From: Streptomonospora mangrovi
Lineage (GTDB): Bacteria > Actinomycetota > Actinomycetes > Streptosporangiales > Streptosporangiaceae
Length of the DNA: 64,000 bases
NCBI RefSeq assembly: GCF_027604915.1
Contig: NZ_JAJAQC010000004.1
Span: 62,001-126,000 of the forward strand
Direction: 5' to 3'
How positions within the stretch are numbered: position 1 is the first letter of the stretch; each line of letters begins with the position of its first letter. Under the pieces are notes generated by a model. That model ran no database searches, was not told the DNA's origin, and was given only the letters and a program-made list of their open reading frames with translations. The position numbers were made by a program, and so were the translations under genes. Shown piece by piece: positions 8,664-16,980 of this stretch.

Positions 8664-9815
8664 TCACCGCAGGCGCACTGGCAGGGCGGTCAGCCGACTG
8701 CCCTGGATCCCGCCGAAGTCGGTCTGGCGCAGGCCGGAATAGGGCACGGCCAGGCGCGCCGCCGGGAAGTCACTGCGCAGGACCTCCACCACCGTGCGCA
8801 GTTCGAGGCGGGCCAGGTGCACGCCGGTGCAGTAGTGGGGCCCCGCCCCGAACGTGAGGTCGGGACCGATGGCGCGCCGCGGATCGGTGTTGATCCCCTG
8901 GATGTCGATGAGAACGGGGGATCGGGCGGGCAGGGTCACCCCCGCGAGTTCGGTCTCCCGCGAGGTGAAGCGCCACAGGGTGAAGGGAGCCGGGGCGTGC
9001 ACGCGCAGCGTGTCGCGGACCAGGTCCTCGGTCGCCGCACCCCGCTCCTCGCGGTCGGGCCCCAGGGCGCGGGACAGCAGGAATCCCAGGGCCGGGTCGG
9101 TGGTCAACTGCCCGGCGTAGATCAGGGTGAAAAGCAGATAGTGCAGTTGCGCCTCGGTGATCTCCGCGGGCACCCGGTCCCGCAGTTCGGCCGCCAGACC
9201 GCTGCCGCCCTCGGCCAGCGCGGCGGCGGCCAGGTCGGCGAACGTGGCCATGGCCGCGCCCACCTCCTCAGGATCGCTGCTGTACATGCGCCGGCAGGCG
9301 GCGATGGCCTGGTCGATCCGGTCGAGGGGGACACCCAGCACGTCGCAGACCACGGTGAGGGAGAACCGGATGGTGAAGTCGGCCGCCAAGTCCACCGTGC
9401 CCTCGGTCTCGGCCAGGCCGGTGAGCAGGTCGCGGGCGAACCCGGCGATCCGCTCGGCGTAGCCGGCCATGCGCCGCGCGGTGAAGAGCGGGGCGTGCGC
9501 CCGGCGCAGGCGCGTGTGCGCGGGTCCGTCGTAGGTGGTCAGCGACGGCTGGGCGGCGGCGGTCGGCTCCAGTCCCGCCCGGCGCGGATCCCAGCCGGCC
9601 GGGGCATAGGCGGGGTCCTTGACGATGTCCGGGTGGCGGAGCGCCTCGCGGGCCAGGGTGTCGTCGGTGATGATCCACGCCGGGCCGCCGGCCGGAGCCG
9701 CGACGCGCACCAGCGGGCCGGCCGCGCGCAGCTTCACCCGGGCGGGGTGGGGGTCGGTGATGCCGCGCGTGGTGACGGCGAAGGGGTCGGCGGCGGTCGG
9801 GTGCACGGAGGTCAT
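8664..9815 (-). CDS. Cytochrome P450 with atypical I-helix and K-helix motifs
   Basis: 383-residue soluble bacterial P450. The haem loop FGAGPHYCTG (residues 322-331, Cys329 as iron ligand) is intact. Two normally conserved places differ: the oxygen-activation groove reads AGQLTT (234-239), lacking the usual acidic residue of A-G-x-(D/E)-T-T, and the K-helix ExxR reads DTLR (268-271). A good ribosome site (AGGAGA) precedes ATG 9815. It lies 52 bp downstream of the MFS exporter on the same strand, under the operator shared with MarR. Substrate unknown; the pairing suggests modification and export of a small molecule. Confidence 0.92.
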   Translation of the reverse strand: MTSVHPTAADPFAVTTRGITDPHPARVKLRAAGPLVRVAAPAGGPAWIITDDTLAREALRHPDIVKDPAYAPAGWDPRRAGLEPTAAAQPSLTTYDGPAHTRLRRAHAPLFTARRMAGYAERIAGFARDLLTGLAETEGTVDLAADFTIRFSLTVVCDVLGVPLDRIDQAIAACRRMYSSDPEEVGAAMATFADLAAAALAEGGSGLAAELRDRVPAEITEAQLHYLLFTLIYAGQLTTDPALGFLLSRALGPDREERGAATEDLVRDTLRVHAPAPFTLWRFTSRETELAGVTLPARSPVLIDIQGINTDPRRAIGPDLTFGAGPHYCTGVHLARLELRTVVEVLRSDFPAARLAVPYSGLRQTDFGGIQGSRLTALPVRLR

Positions 9816-9867
9816 CGGGCTCTCCTGACATGGGCGGCGGGGTGGTGCCGGTGCGCGGCGGGCGCGG

Positions 9868-11103
9868 TCACGCGCGGGGCTCCTGCGCGCGGGCGGGCAG
9901 CAGGAGCATGAGTGGGGCGGCGGCGACGTAGCAGGCGATCTGCCAGGGCAGGATCGCGCTCAGCCCCTCGCTGTAGGCGGTGAGCTGTGTCGCGCCGCCG
10001 GCGGCGGAGTCGGCCGCCCGTGCGAAGAACACGGCGCCCAGCACGGCCACGCCCAGCGCGTTGCCCAGTTGGGTGACGGTGGTCAGGACGCCTCCGGCCG
10101 CGCCGGCGTCCCGGGCGGACACCCCGGCCAGGACGACGTTGATCAGCGACGGCGCGGTGAGTCCGAGCCCCATCCCACCCAGCAGCAGCGGTGCGGCCAG
10201 CGCCCCGAAGAACAGCAGGCAGACGGCGAGCCCCGCCGCGAAGGCGCGCACGCGCAGCAGCGCGGGGTCCAGGACGGGGTGCCCGCCGCGTCGGGCGAGC
10301 CGGCGCTCCCGGCGCAGGAACACCGCGGCGACCGGGACCACGCAGGCCATCAGGGCGAATCCCCACCACGGCCAGCCCCACTCGCGCCCCTGCACCAGGG
10401 GCAGGAGCAGCAGTACCGCCGCGGTGGCGGCCAGCAGTGCGCCGGGCAGGTCCAGGCGGGCGGCACCGGGCGAGCGCGAGTCGGGCAGGGCGCGGTGGCC
10501 GATCGCCAGCCCCGCGAGCGCGATGGGCACGTTGACCCAGAAGATCGCCCGCCACCCCAGGCCGAACAGGTCGGCCTGGGTCAGGATGCCGCCGAGCAGC
10601 GGCCCGGCCACCGACGCCAGGCCGAGCACGGCGCCGTAGACGCCCAGGGCCGCCGCGCGGGCCTGCGGCGCGAAGGAGGCGCGGATGATTCCCAACACCT
10701 GGGGGATCATCAGGCCGCCGGCGAGCCCCTGCACGACGCGGGCGGCCACCAGCACGCCGGGGTCGGGGGCCAGCCCGCAGCCGGCCGATGCGAGCATGAA
10801 CCCGGTCAGCCCGAGGAGGAACACGCGGCGGCGCCCGAACTGGTCGCCCAGGCGGCCGCCGAGGACCAGGGCGGCGCCGACGGCGAGCGTGTAGCCGGCC
10901 ATGGTCCACTGGATCGCGGCCTCTCCCGCGCCCAGGTCGGCGGCGATGGCCGGGGCGGCGACGCTGACGATCGTGGCGTCGAGGAGTTCCATGAAGGCGG
11001 CGATGAGGACGGTGGCCAGGACGACGGCCGCCCTGCGCCCGGTGAGGGGAGCGGCGGTGTCGGGGGGTCCGCCGCCGCGGCGGCGGGAGGGGGTGGTGGT
11101 CAT
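9868..11103 (-). CDS. DHA2-type MFS exporter with an internal deletion
   Basis: 411 residues, against roughly 480-500 for 14-helix DHA2 drug exporters. The N-terminal half is normal (LDATIVSVAAPAIAADLG; motif A GGRLGDQFGRRRVF; motif C region GAVLGLASVAGPLLGG). After LLFFGALAAP the sequence jumps to LLLGGMGLGLTAP, which in relatives is about 80 residues further on, so two to three helices of the C-terminal half are missing in frame. It may be inactive or adapted. ATG 11103 has an AGGAG site. Leads an operon with the P450; divergent from MarR. Confidence 0.85.
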   Translation of the reverse strand: MTTTPSRRRGGGPPDTAAPLTGRRAAVVLATVLIAAFMELLDATIVSVAAPAIAADLGAGEAAIQWTMAGYTLAVGAALVLGGRLGDQFGRRRVFLLGLTGFMLASAGCGLAPDPGVLVAARVVQGLAGGLMIPQVLGIIRASFAPQARAAALGVYGAVLGLASVAGPLLGGILTQADLFGLGWRAIFWVNVPIALAGLAIGHRALPDSRSPGAARLDLPGALLAATAAVLLLLPLVQGREWGWPWWGFALMACVVPVAAVFLRRERRLARRGGHPVLDPALLRVRAFAAGLAVCLLFFGALAAPLLLGGMGLGLTAPSLINVVLAGVSARDAGAAGGVLTTVTQLGNALGVAVLGAVFFARAADSAAGGATQLTAYSEGLSAILPWQIACYVAAAPLMLLLPARAQEPRA

Positions 11104-11157
11104 GCGGGATCTACTCCTGAGGGAGAGGGTGCGATAAAATCACTGCGCCACACATCA

Positions 11158-11203
11158 ACTGCGTGACGCAGTGAAATTAGCACACATTTCCCTGCGCCGC
11201 GCA
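11158..11203. promoter_or_regulatory. MarR-type operators between exporter and marR-like gene
   Basis: Perfect palindrome ACTGCGT-G-ACGCAGT at 11158-11172, a second site CTGCG-CCG-CGCAG at 11191-11203, and a CACTGCG half site at 11141. All share the CTGCG core. They lie in the 127-bp gap between the divergent MFS and MarR genes, the expected place for MarR control of both directions. Confidence 0.75.
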
Positions 11204-11230
11204 GCGAAACGAGTGAAAGAAGAGGCCGCC

Positions 11231-11698
11231 GTGACGAAGCCGACGCCCCACCGGGCCGCCGCGCTCGACGAGATCACCGGGTCCGCCATCCCCGGCTGGG
11301 CGATCCTGGTCGTGCAGGTCAACAACGTGGTCGCCACCCGGCTGGGGGTCACCGACACCGACGTCCAGTGCCTGCACGTGCTGGGCCGGCACGGCCCGGC
11401 CACCCCGGGTGCGCTCGCCACGCGGGTGAACCTCACCACCGGCTCGGCCTCGCGCATGATCGACCGGCTGGTCGCCGCGGGCTGCGTGCGGCGCGTCCCC
11501 GACCCCGGCGACCGCCGGCGCGTCCTCATCGAACCCACCCAGGAGGGCCTGGACCAGGTCCGCGCCGCCTACGCGGGCCTGGTCGACCGCACCCGCGCCG
11601 ACCTCGACGCCTTCACCGACGGCGAACTCGACGCCATCCTGCGCTTCCTCCGGGCGGCCGAGCGCTCAACCGAGGCCGAGATCCAGCGCCTCCGCTGA
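11231..11698 (+). CDS. MarR-family regulator
   Basis: 155-residue winged-helix regulator: recognition helix in LTTGSASRMIDRLVAAGCV, wing with the conserved DPGDRRRVLIEPT. GTG 11231 is chosen because GAAGAGG lies just upstream; an in-frame GTG at 11171 would fall inside the operator. Divergent from the exporter/P450 operon with palindromic CTGCG sites between, so it probably represses that operon and itself until it binds a phenolic-type ligand; the ligand is inferred from the family only. Confidence 0.9.
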   Translation: MTKPTPHRAAALDEITGSAIPGWAILVVQVNNVVATRLGVTDTDVQCLHVLGRHGPATPGALATRVNLTTGSASRMIDRLVAAGCVRRVPDPGDRRRVLIEPTQEGLDQVRAAYAGLVDRTRADLDAFTDGELDAILRFLRAAERSTEAEIQRLR

Positions 11699-11709
11699 CC
11701 CGCCGCCGC

Positions 11710-11730
11710 GCGCGCCTTGGCGCGGCGCGC
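11710..11730. terminator. Bidirectional hairpin between convergent genes
   Basis: Stem GCGCGCC (11710-11716) and GGCGCGC (11724-11730), 7-base loop, in the 47-bp gap between the convergent MarR and TetR genes. Confidence 0.5.
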
Positions 11731-11745
11731 CTCGGGCGGGCGTCC

Positions 11746-12309
11746 TCACAGGGCGCGCAGCCCCCGGTCGGCGAAGGCGATCAGCCACGCGAAGCTCTCC
11801 TCCACGTCGGCGCTCCACTGGAACCCGTCGGCCGCCTCCAGCGTGGCGAAGCCGTGGAAGAGGCTGCGCAGCATGCGCAGCGCGTGGTCGACGTCGGCCT
11901 CCGCCACGTCGTAGCCGCGCAGGACCGCCGTGAAGGCGCCGAGCAGCCGTCCGCTCGCGGCGGCCACAGGGTCGTCCGGGCCCGACGGCTCCACCCCGAT
12001 CGTCGCCGCGTAGCGGCCCGGGTGCTCCACCACGAAGGCGCGGAAGGCGCGCGCCGCCGCCGCCAGCGCGTCGCGGCCCGCACAGCCCTGGATCGCGCCG
12101 CCCACGGCGTCGGCGGCCTCGCCCAGCGCCAGGGCCGCGATGCGCCGGTTGAGGTCCTGCTGCCCGCTGACGTGCTTGTACAGCGAGGGCGTGCGCACGC
12201 CCAGCCGCGCCGCCAGCAGGCCCATCGTGGCGTTGGCCGGCCCCACCTCGTCGGCGAGGGCGGCCCCGGCCGCCACCACGGCCGCCGGGTCCAGGCCCGC
12301 CCTAGGCAC
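11746..12309 (-). CDS. TetR-family regulator
   Basis: 187 residues. The N-terminal HTH (GLLAARLGVRTPSLYKHVSG, about residues 30-49) belongs to the TetR subgroup with a LYKHV recognition helix; the C-terminus (RSLFHGFATLEAADGF) fits the WHG-type TetR C-terminal domain. Its start overlaps the end of the hydrolase gene by 8 bp, so it is the second gene of a two-gene operon and probably represses that operon through the TTAGC repeats upstream of the hydrolase. Confidence 0.9.
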   Translation of the reverse strand: MPRAGLDPAAVVAAGAALADEVGPANATMGLLAARLGVRTPSLYKHVSGQQDLNRRIAALALGEAADAVGGAIQGCAGRDALAAAARAFRAFVVEHPGRYAATIGVEPSGPDDPVAAASGRLLGAFTAVLRGYDVAEADVDHALRMLRSLFHGFATLEAADGFQWSADVEESFAWLIAFADRGLRAL

Positions 12310-13138
12310 GGGCGCCGCCGGTCCGCAGGAAGTCGAGCACCAGTGCCGCCACCTGGTCGGGGAACTGGTCGTGCGGGTAGTGCCCGGCGCCCTCTATCAT
12401 CTCCAGGCGCCCCAGCCCCGGCGGCAGGGCGTCGACCACCGCCGCGCCCTCGGCCCGGGGGTCGGCCCAGTCGGGGTCCTGCGTGCCCATCACGACCAGC
12501 ACCGGGCAGCGGACGCCGCCCAGGTGCGCGCCGGCGTCGGTGGGGACGCTGCGGCCCATGCCCTGCATCGCCTTCATCCGGCCTGGTTCGCGCAGCAGGG
12601 ACTCGATGCGGTCGAGCCGCTCGGCCCAGTGCGCCGGCTTCGCGCCGGGATAGGCGACGTCGAGGTAGGAGCGCCACAGCCGGACGCTGCCGAAGGCGCC
12701 CGCGCCGAGCAGCCGCAGCATGCCCCGCCGGAAGCGCCGCACCCGCAGGTCGCCCGGGGCGATCGACTGCGCGCGGGTGAAGGGCGCCAGTTCGACCACG
12801 GCGGTGACCAGGGAGGGTTCGAGCGCGGCGGCGATGGTGGCGGCGCCGCCGGACACCGAGTGGCCGACCAGCACGGCCGGGCCGCCCAGGTGGCGGATCA
12901 CGGCGAGCAGGTCGCCCGCGATGGCGGTGCGGGACCAGGCCGGCCAGTCGACGCTGGACTCCCCGCAGCCGCGCAGGTCCACCGCCGCGACCCGGTAGCC
13001 CGCCGCCACCAGCGGGGGGATCACGGAGCGGTAGGCGTCGCGGCTGTCGCCCATGCCGTGCGCGAGCACGATGAGCGGGCCGGAGCCCGTCACCTCGTAG
13101 GCGATCGTGCCGCCGTCGCGGTCGAGGTAGTCGGTCAT
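12302..13138 (-). CDS. Alpha/beta-fold hydrolase
   Basis: 278 residues with a complete triad: nucleophile in VLVGHSVSGG, acid in VVMGTQDPDW, and histidine in EGAGHYPHDQFP. The oxyanion HG motif is VLAHGMGDSRDAY and strand 4 reads VDLRGCGESS. Such enzymes act on esters, lactones or C-C bonds; no substrate can be named. ATG 13138 gives the usual family start (MTDYLDRDGGTIAYE). Leads the operon with TetR and is preceded by clustered TTAGC half sites. Confidence 0.9.
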   Translation of the reverse strand: MTDYLDRDGGTIAYEVTGSGPLIVLAHGMGDSRDAYRSVIPPLVAAGYRVAAVDLRGCGESSVDWPAWSRTAIAGDLLAVIRHLGGPAVLVGHSVSGGAATIAAALEPSLVTAVVELAPFTRAQSIAPGDLRVRRFRRGMLRLLGAGAFGSVRLWRSYLDVAYPGAKPAHWAERLDRIESLLREPGRMKAMQGMGRSVPTDAGAHLGGVRCPVLVVMGTQDPDWADPRAEGAAVVDALPPGLGRLEMIEGAGHYPHDQFPDQVAALVLDFLRTGGARA

Positions 13139-13152
13139 GGCGCCCCCAAGTG

Positions 13153-13177
13153 GCTAATGAAGTTAGCTAAAAGCTAA
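13153..13177. promoter_or_regulatory. Clustered TTAGC operator before the hydrolase/TetR operon
   Basis: Perfect palindrome TTAGCT-AAA-AGCTAA at 13163-13177 overlapping a second inverted pair GCTAA-N5-TTAGC at 13153-13167. Three half sites in 25 bp, 15 bases upstream of the hydrolase ATG, in a locally AT-rich gap. Probable binding site of the TetR protein encoded by the second gene. Confidence 0.75.
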
Positions 13178-13382
13178 TGGCGTTAACCAGTCATGTCAAC
13201 ACCTCCGACCAGCGCGGACCGCGCGCGGGGTGCCGCACGACCCCCTGAGCTGGGAGGATTCATTTATCTGCATCTGACTTCCAGAAAGTTGAAGTTTTCG
13301 AGTTGCGAGGTTAAGAAAATCAATGTACAAATCAATGGCAGGCGCGACACCACAGGCACGAGCACGAGCAAGGGAGTCAACG

Positions 13383-13745
13383 GTGGACTGGCAGGCACTG
13401 ACCGAACTCACCCAGGGGCGGCCCTTCACGGTCGAACGCGTCCGCCTCGCCGACAGCGGCATCGCGGTCGAGGGCCGGTTCGACCCCCCGCAACTGGCCC
13501 AGCTCAGCGCCGAGGACCAGGTGTTCGTCGCGGCGTTCGTGCGCGCGCACGGCTCCATCAAGGAGATGGAGCGGATCTTCGGGGTGAGCTACCCCACCGT
13601 GAAGGCCCGCCTGAACCGGATCGCCGAGCGCCTCGAGTTCGTCGACACCGACCCCGCCCCGAGCCGCGCCGACGTCGTGGACCGACTGCGGCGCGGCGAG
13701 ATCACCGCCCAGGAGGCCCTGGCCGAACTGGAGCGGCCGCGGTGA
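13383..13745 (+). CDS. DUF2089-family protein without the N-terminal zinc ribbon
   Basis: 120 residues. The core FVAAFVRAHGSIKEMERIFGVSYPTVKARLNRI is the DUF2089 helix-turn-helix-like signature (usual GNLKE...LGISYPTVR). Typical members carry cysteine pairs of a zinc ribbon at the N-terminus; none is present here, and the start is instead WQALTELTQGRPF. I chose GTG 13383 because AGGGAG lies 6 bases upstream; an ATG at 13323 would add 20 low-complexity residues. First of three closely packed genes (stop overlaps next start), a common unit with LiaX/YvlB-type proteins; probably a regulator of envelope-stress genes. Confidence 0.85.
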   Translation: MDWQALTELTQGRPFTVERVRLADSGIAVEGRFDPPQLAQLSAEDQVFVAAFVRAHGSIKEMERIFGVSYPTVKARLNRIAERLEFVDTDPAPSRADVVDRLRRGEITAQEALAELERPR

Positions 13746-14002
13746 TGCCGCAACTGGTGACCCTGCGATGGCGCCGCCCCGGCGGCCGCCGCCACACGGT
13801 CCACATCCCCGTGCTGCCGGTGCTGGTGGTGCTCTCCCCGCTGCTGCTGCTCGCCGTGCTGGCCGGCCTGGTGGCCTGCCGCATCTTCGGGATCAGCCCG
13901 GGGGGAGCGCTGCGCGGCGCCGGGCGGCTGCTGTGGGCGCTGCCCGGAACCCAGGTGGAGTTCCACGACGGCTCGACGGCCATGACCGTGGCCGTCAACT
14001 GA
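13745..14002 (+). CDS. Small single-helix membrane protein
   Basis: 85 residues: a basic N-terminus (LRWRRPGGRRHTVHIP), one strong membrane helix (residues 26-48), and a short C-terminal tail ending STAMTVAVN. Family not recognised. The ATG overlaps the previous stop (TGATG; GTG 13742 also possible), so it is translationally coupled to the DUF2089 gene. In this type of operon it may anchor or signal together with the following LiaX-like protein; this is inference. Confidence 0.78.
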   Translation: MPQLVTLRWRRPGGRRHTVHIPVLPVLVVLSPLLLLAVLAGLVACRIFGISPGGALRGAGRLLWALPGTQVEFHDGSTAMTVAVN

Positions 14003-14072
14003 CCCCACCCGACCAACCCTGACACCTCCAACAACCCCAACAACCCCAACACCCTCAGGAAGAAGGAACCCG

Positions 14073-14510
14073 ATGAACGAGCAGCGCCGGCAGATCCTCC
14101 AGATGCTGACCGAGGGCAAGATCACCGCCGACGAGGCCGAGCGGCTGATCGACGCCCTCGACACCGACCAGCCCGAGCCGCGTGCGCTGGACGCGCCCCG
14201 CTCCGGCTCCCGCCCCAAGTACCTGCGCGTGGTGGTGGAGGCCGGGCAGGGCACCGAGGCCGATGGCGACGGCCCCACCCGCATCAACGTCCGCGTCCCC
14301 CTGCAACTGCTGCGCGCCGGGGTCCGGCTGGCCAGCCTGCTGCCCCCGCAGGCCATCACCAAGGCCAACGCGGAGCTGAGCAAGGCGGGCGTGCCCATCG
14401 ACCTCGCCCAGCTCAAGCCCGCCGACGTCGAGGAGCTGGTCGACCAACTGGACGAGCTGACCATCGACGTGGACGACCCCGACTCCAAGGTGCAGGTGTT
14501 CTGCGAGTAG
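14073..14510 (+). CDS. LiaX/YvlB N-terminal-like (SHOCT-like) protein
   Basis: 145 residues. Residues 4-27 (RRQILQMLTEGKITADEAERLIDAL) are the short helical SHOCT-like domain found at the N-terminus of LiaX/YvlB envelope-stress proteins. The remainder resembles the following segment but lacks the DUF4097 beta-repeat region, so this is a short version. AGAAGGAA precedes ATG 14073. Last gene of the DUF2089 operon; a role in sensing cell-envelope or antimicrobial-peptide stress is inferred from the family. Confidence 0.8.
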   Translation: MNEQRRQILQMLTEGKITADEAERLIDALDTDQPEPRALDAPRSGSRPKYLRVVVEAGQGTEADGDGPTRINVRVPLQLLRAGVRLASLLPPQAITKANAELSKAGVPIDLAQLKPADVEELVDQLDELTIDVDDPDSKVQVFCE

Positions 14511-14627
14511 CCCCGCACCCCCGACCGGTCGGCCCCGGCCCGCCGCCGGCACGCGCGCACGCGCGGTCCGGGCCGCCCGGACACCCCCACCAGCCCACAC
14601 CCTCACCCGCACCGCCTGGAGACCTTC

Positions 14628-15446
14628 ATGGCAAAGCCCCCCACCTCCCCGGCCCCCGCCCCCTGGACCGGCATGGTCCCGGTCGATGACACCGCCCTGG
14701 CCGTCACCGACACCGGCGGCTCCGGCACCCCCGTCGTCTACCTCAACGGCCAGTTCGCCACCCAGGGCTACTGGCGCCGCGTCATCGCCGACCTCGGCCC
14801 CGACTGGCGCCACATCACCTACGACGAGCGCGGCCGCGGCCGCAAGTCCCAGCGCTCCGCCGACTACTCCTTCGAGGCCGCCGTCCGCGACGTCGACGCC
14901 GTCCTGGCGGCCCGGGGCGTGGCCCGCGCGGTGGTGGTCGGCTGGTCCTACGGCGCCTTCGTCGCCGCCCACTGGACCCACCGCAACCCCGACCGCGCCC
15001 TGGGCACGGTCCTGGTCGACGGCGCCCAGCCCTACGACTGGATGAACGAGGAGATGGAGCGGCACATCCGCAAGCTGTTCCGGCGGCTGAGCCTGATCGC
15101 GCCGCCGCTGCGCCTCACGGGACTGATGCCGCGCATGAGCGCCGAGCAGATGGCCGCCAGCAACATCGAACTGGGCTGGCTGGCCCGCGAGAGCGAACTG
15201 GGGCCGGTGCTGGACGCCATCACCGTGCCCACCCGGCACGTGGTCGCCTCGGGATCTTCCTTCGGCGACAGCGGCGGCGGGCAGGAGCTGATCCGCACCA
15301 GCCTCCAAGGGGTGACCGAGCGCAACCCCAACATCCGGATCCACGCCAAGGTCCCCAGCAACCACGGCGCGATCCTCAAGAAGGACCACCGCACCGTCGC
15401 CGAGGCCGTCCGCGCGGTCGCCGACCTCGCCCGCGACCGCGGCTGA
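14628..15446 (+). CDS. Alpha/beta-fold hydrolase
   Basis: 272 residues. The nucleophile elbow is VVGWSYGAFVAAHW (Ser in GWSYG), the oxyanion strand VVYLNGQFATQGYW, and the late histidine SNHGAILKKDH. The acid is not obvious in VVASGSSFGDSGGGQE. Family members act as esterases or related hydrolases; substrate unknown. ATG 14628 follows GGAGA. Single gene 117 bp after the LiaX-like gene. Confidence 0.85.
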   Translation: MAKPPTSPAPAPWTGMVPVDDTALAVTDTGGSGTPVVYLNGQFATQGYWRRVIADLGPDWRHITYDERGRGRKSQRSADYSFEAAVRDVDAVLAARGVARAVVVGWSYGAFVAAHWTHRNPDRALGTVLVDGAQPYDWMNEEMERHIRKLFRRLSLIAPPLRLTGLMPRMSAEQMAASNIELGWLARESELGPVLDAITVPTRHVVASGSSFGDSGGGQELIRTSLQGVTERNPNIRIHAKVPSNHGAILKKDHRTVAEAVRAVADLARDRG

Positions 15447-15711
15447 CCCGGGGCGGCGGCCGGGGCGCGGGCGCGCGGCGGCAGCCTCCGCAAGTGCCGG
15501 TGATCACCCCGGTGCCACCGCGATACGCAACACCGCATGTGGTTGGATTGGCGGCGCAGTTTCGCACCGGAACCCCCCGGCCGGTTGGGCGCTCGCTGCC
15601 CGTCGTCCTTCGGTCGTGGGCCGACGGGCCGGGCCGCGGGGCGGTTCCGGCGGAAGGCCGCTCGGCCGGCCGCCCATCGGGCCGGCGGCACACCCAGTAA
15701 GGAACACCGCG

Positions 15712-16947
15712 ATGACCACCGCCTCCGCCTTCCCCTTGCAGCCCGTTCCGATCCACGTGCCCGACGAGGTCCTCACCGACCTGCGCGCCCGCCTCGCGCT
15801 GACCCGTGCGCCGCTGGACGAGGGAAACGAGGACTGGTCCTACGGCGTCCCCGCCGACTACCTGGGCGAACTGGTCGCCTACTGGCGGGACGGCTACGAC
15901 TGGCGCAAGGCCGAGGCCGCCATCAACGTCTACGAGCACTACCAGGTGAGCGTGTCCGGCATCCCGGTGCACTTCATGCGCAAGCCCGGCCGCGGCCCCC
16001 ACCCGATCCCGCTGATCCTCACCCACGGCTGGCCGTGGACGTTCTGGCACTGGTCGAAGGTGGTCGACCCGCTCGCCGACCCGGCCGCGTTCGGCGGCGA
16101 CCCCGCCGACGCGTTCGACGTCATCGTGCCCTCCCTGCCCGGCTTCGGGTTCCCCGGCCCGCTCACCGGGTTCCCCGACGTCAACTTCTGGAAGGTCTCC
16201 GACCTCTGGCACACCCTGATGACCGAGACCCTGGGGTATGCCAAGTACGCCGCCGGGGGCTGCGACATCGGCGGGATCGTCTCCAGCCAGCTCGGCCACA
16301 AGTACGCCGACGAGCTGTACGGCATCCACATCGGCTCGGGGCTGCCGCTGGACTTCTTCACCGGCCCCCGGGCCTGGGACTTCGCCCGCAACCGGCCCCT
16401 CACCGACGACCAGCCCGAGGAGATCCGCGCCCGGATCATCGAGATGGACCACCGCTCGGCGAGCCACCTCACCGTGCACATGCTCGACGGCGCCACCCTG
16501 GCCCACGGGCTCAGCGACTCACCCGCCGGGCTGCTGGCCTGGCTGCTGGAGCGCTGGAACGCCTGGAGCGACAACGGCGGCGACCTGGAGTCCGTCTTCA
16601 CCAAGGACGCCCTGCTCACCCACGCCACGATCTACTGGGCGAACAACTCCATCGCCACCTCGATGCGCTACTACGCCAACGCCAACCGCTACCCCTGGGC
16701 GCCCGCCCACGACCGCACCCCGGTCGTGCAGGCCCCGGTCGGCCTCACCTTCGTCACCTACGAGAACCCGCCCGGCATCCACAGCGCGGCCGAGCGCGTC
16801 GAGGCCTTCAAGAACGGCCCCCAGGGCGCGTGGTTCAACCACGTCAACGTCAACGCCCACGACCACGGCGGCCACTTCATCCCCTGGGAGAACCCCGAGG
16901 CATGGGTGGGCGACCTCCGCCGCACCTTCCGCGACCGCCGCCCCTGA
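15712..16947 (+). CDS. Epoxide hydrolase family protein with EHN domain
   Basis: 411 residues. The N-terminal epoxide-hydrolase domain (IHVPDEVLTDLRARLALTRA ... EHYQV) precedes the hydrolase fold. Oxyanion motif THGWPW; nucleophile Asp in GGCDIGGIVSSQLG; C-terminal histidine in HDHGGHFIPWENP. This combination is typical of microsomal-type epoxide hydrolases in actinobacteria, which open epoxides to diols. AAGGA lies 8 bases before ATG 15712. Single gene closed by a very strong terminator. Confidence 0.92.
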   Translation: MTTASAFPLQPVPIHVPDEVLTDLRARLALTRAPLDEGNEDWSYGVPADYLGELVAYWRDGYDWRKAEAAINVYEHYQVSVSGIPVHFMRKPGRGPHPIPLILTHGWPWTFWHWSKVVDPLADPAAFGGDPADAFDVIVPSLPGFGFPGPLTGFPDVNFWKVSDLWHTLMTETLGYAKYAAGGCDIGGIVSSQLGHKYADELYGIHIGSGLPLDFFTGPRAWDFARNRPLTDDQPEEIRARIIEMDHRSASHLTVHMLDGATLAHGLSDSPAGLLAWLLERWNAWSDNGGDLESVFTKDALLTHATIYWANNSIATSMRYYANANRYPWAPAHDRTPVVQAPVGLTFVTYENPPGIHSAAERVEAFKNGPQGAWFNHVNVNAHDHGGHFIPWENPEAWVGDLRRTFRDRRP

Positions 16948-16980
16948 CCCTCGGCCGCGGCCACCCGCCCGCAACAACGC

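Noticed and set aside
8577-9911. Long plus-strand frame over the P450
   Set aside because: Antisense to a P450 with intact haem motif; no homology-like blocks in the plus frame.
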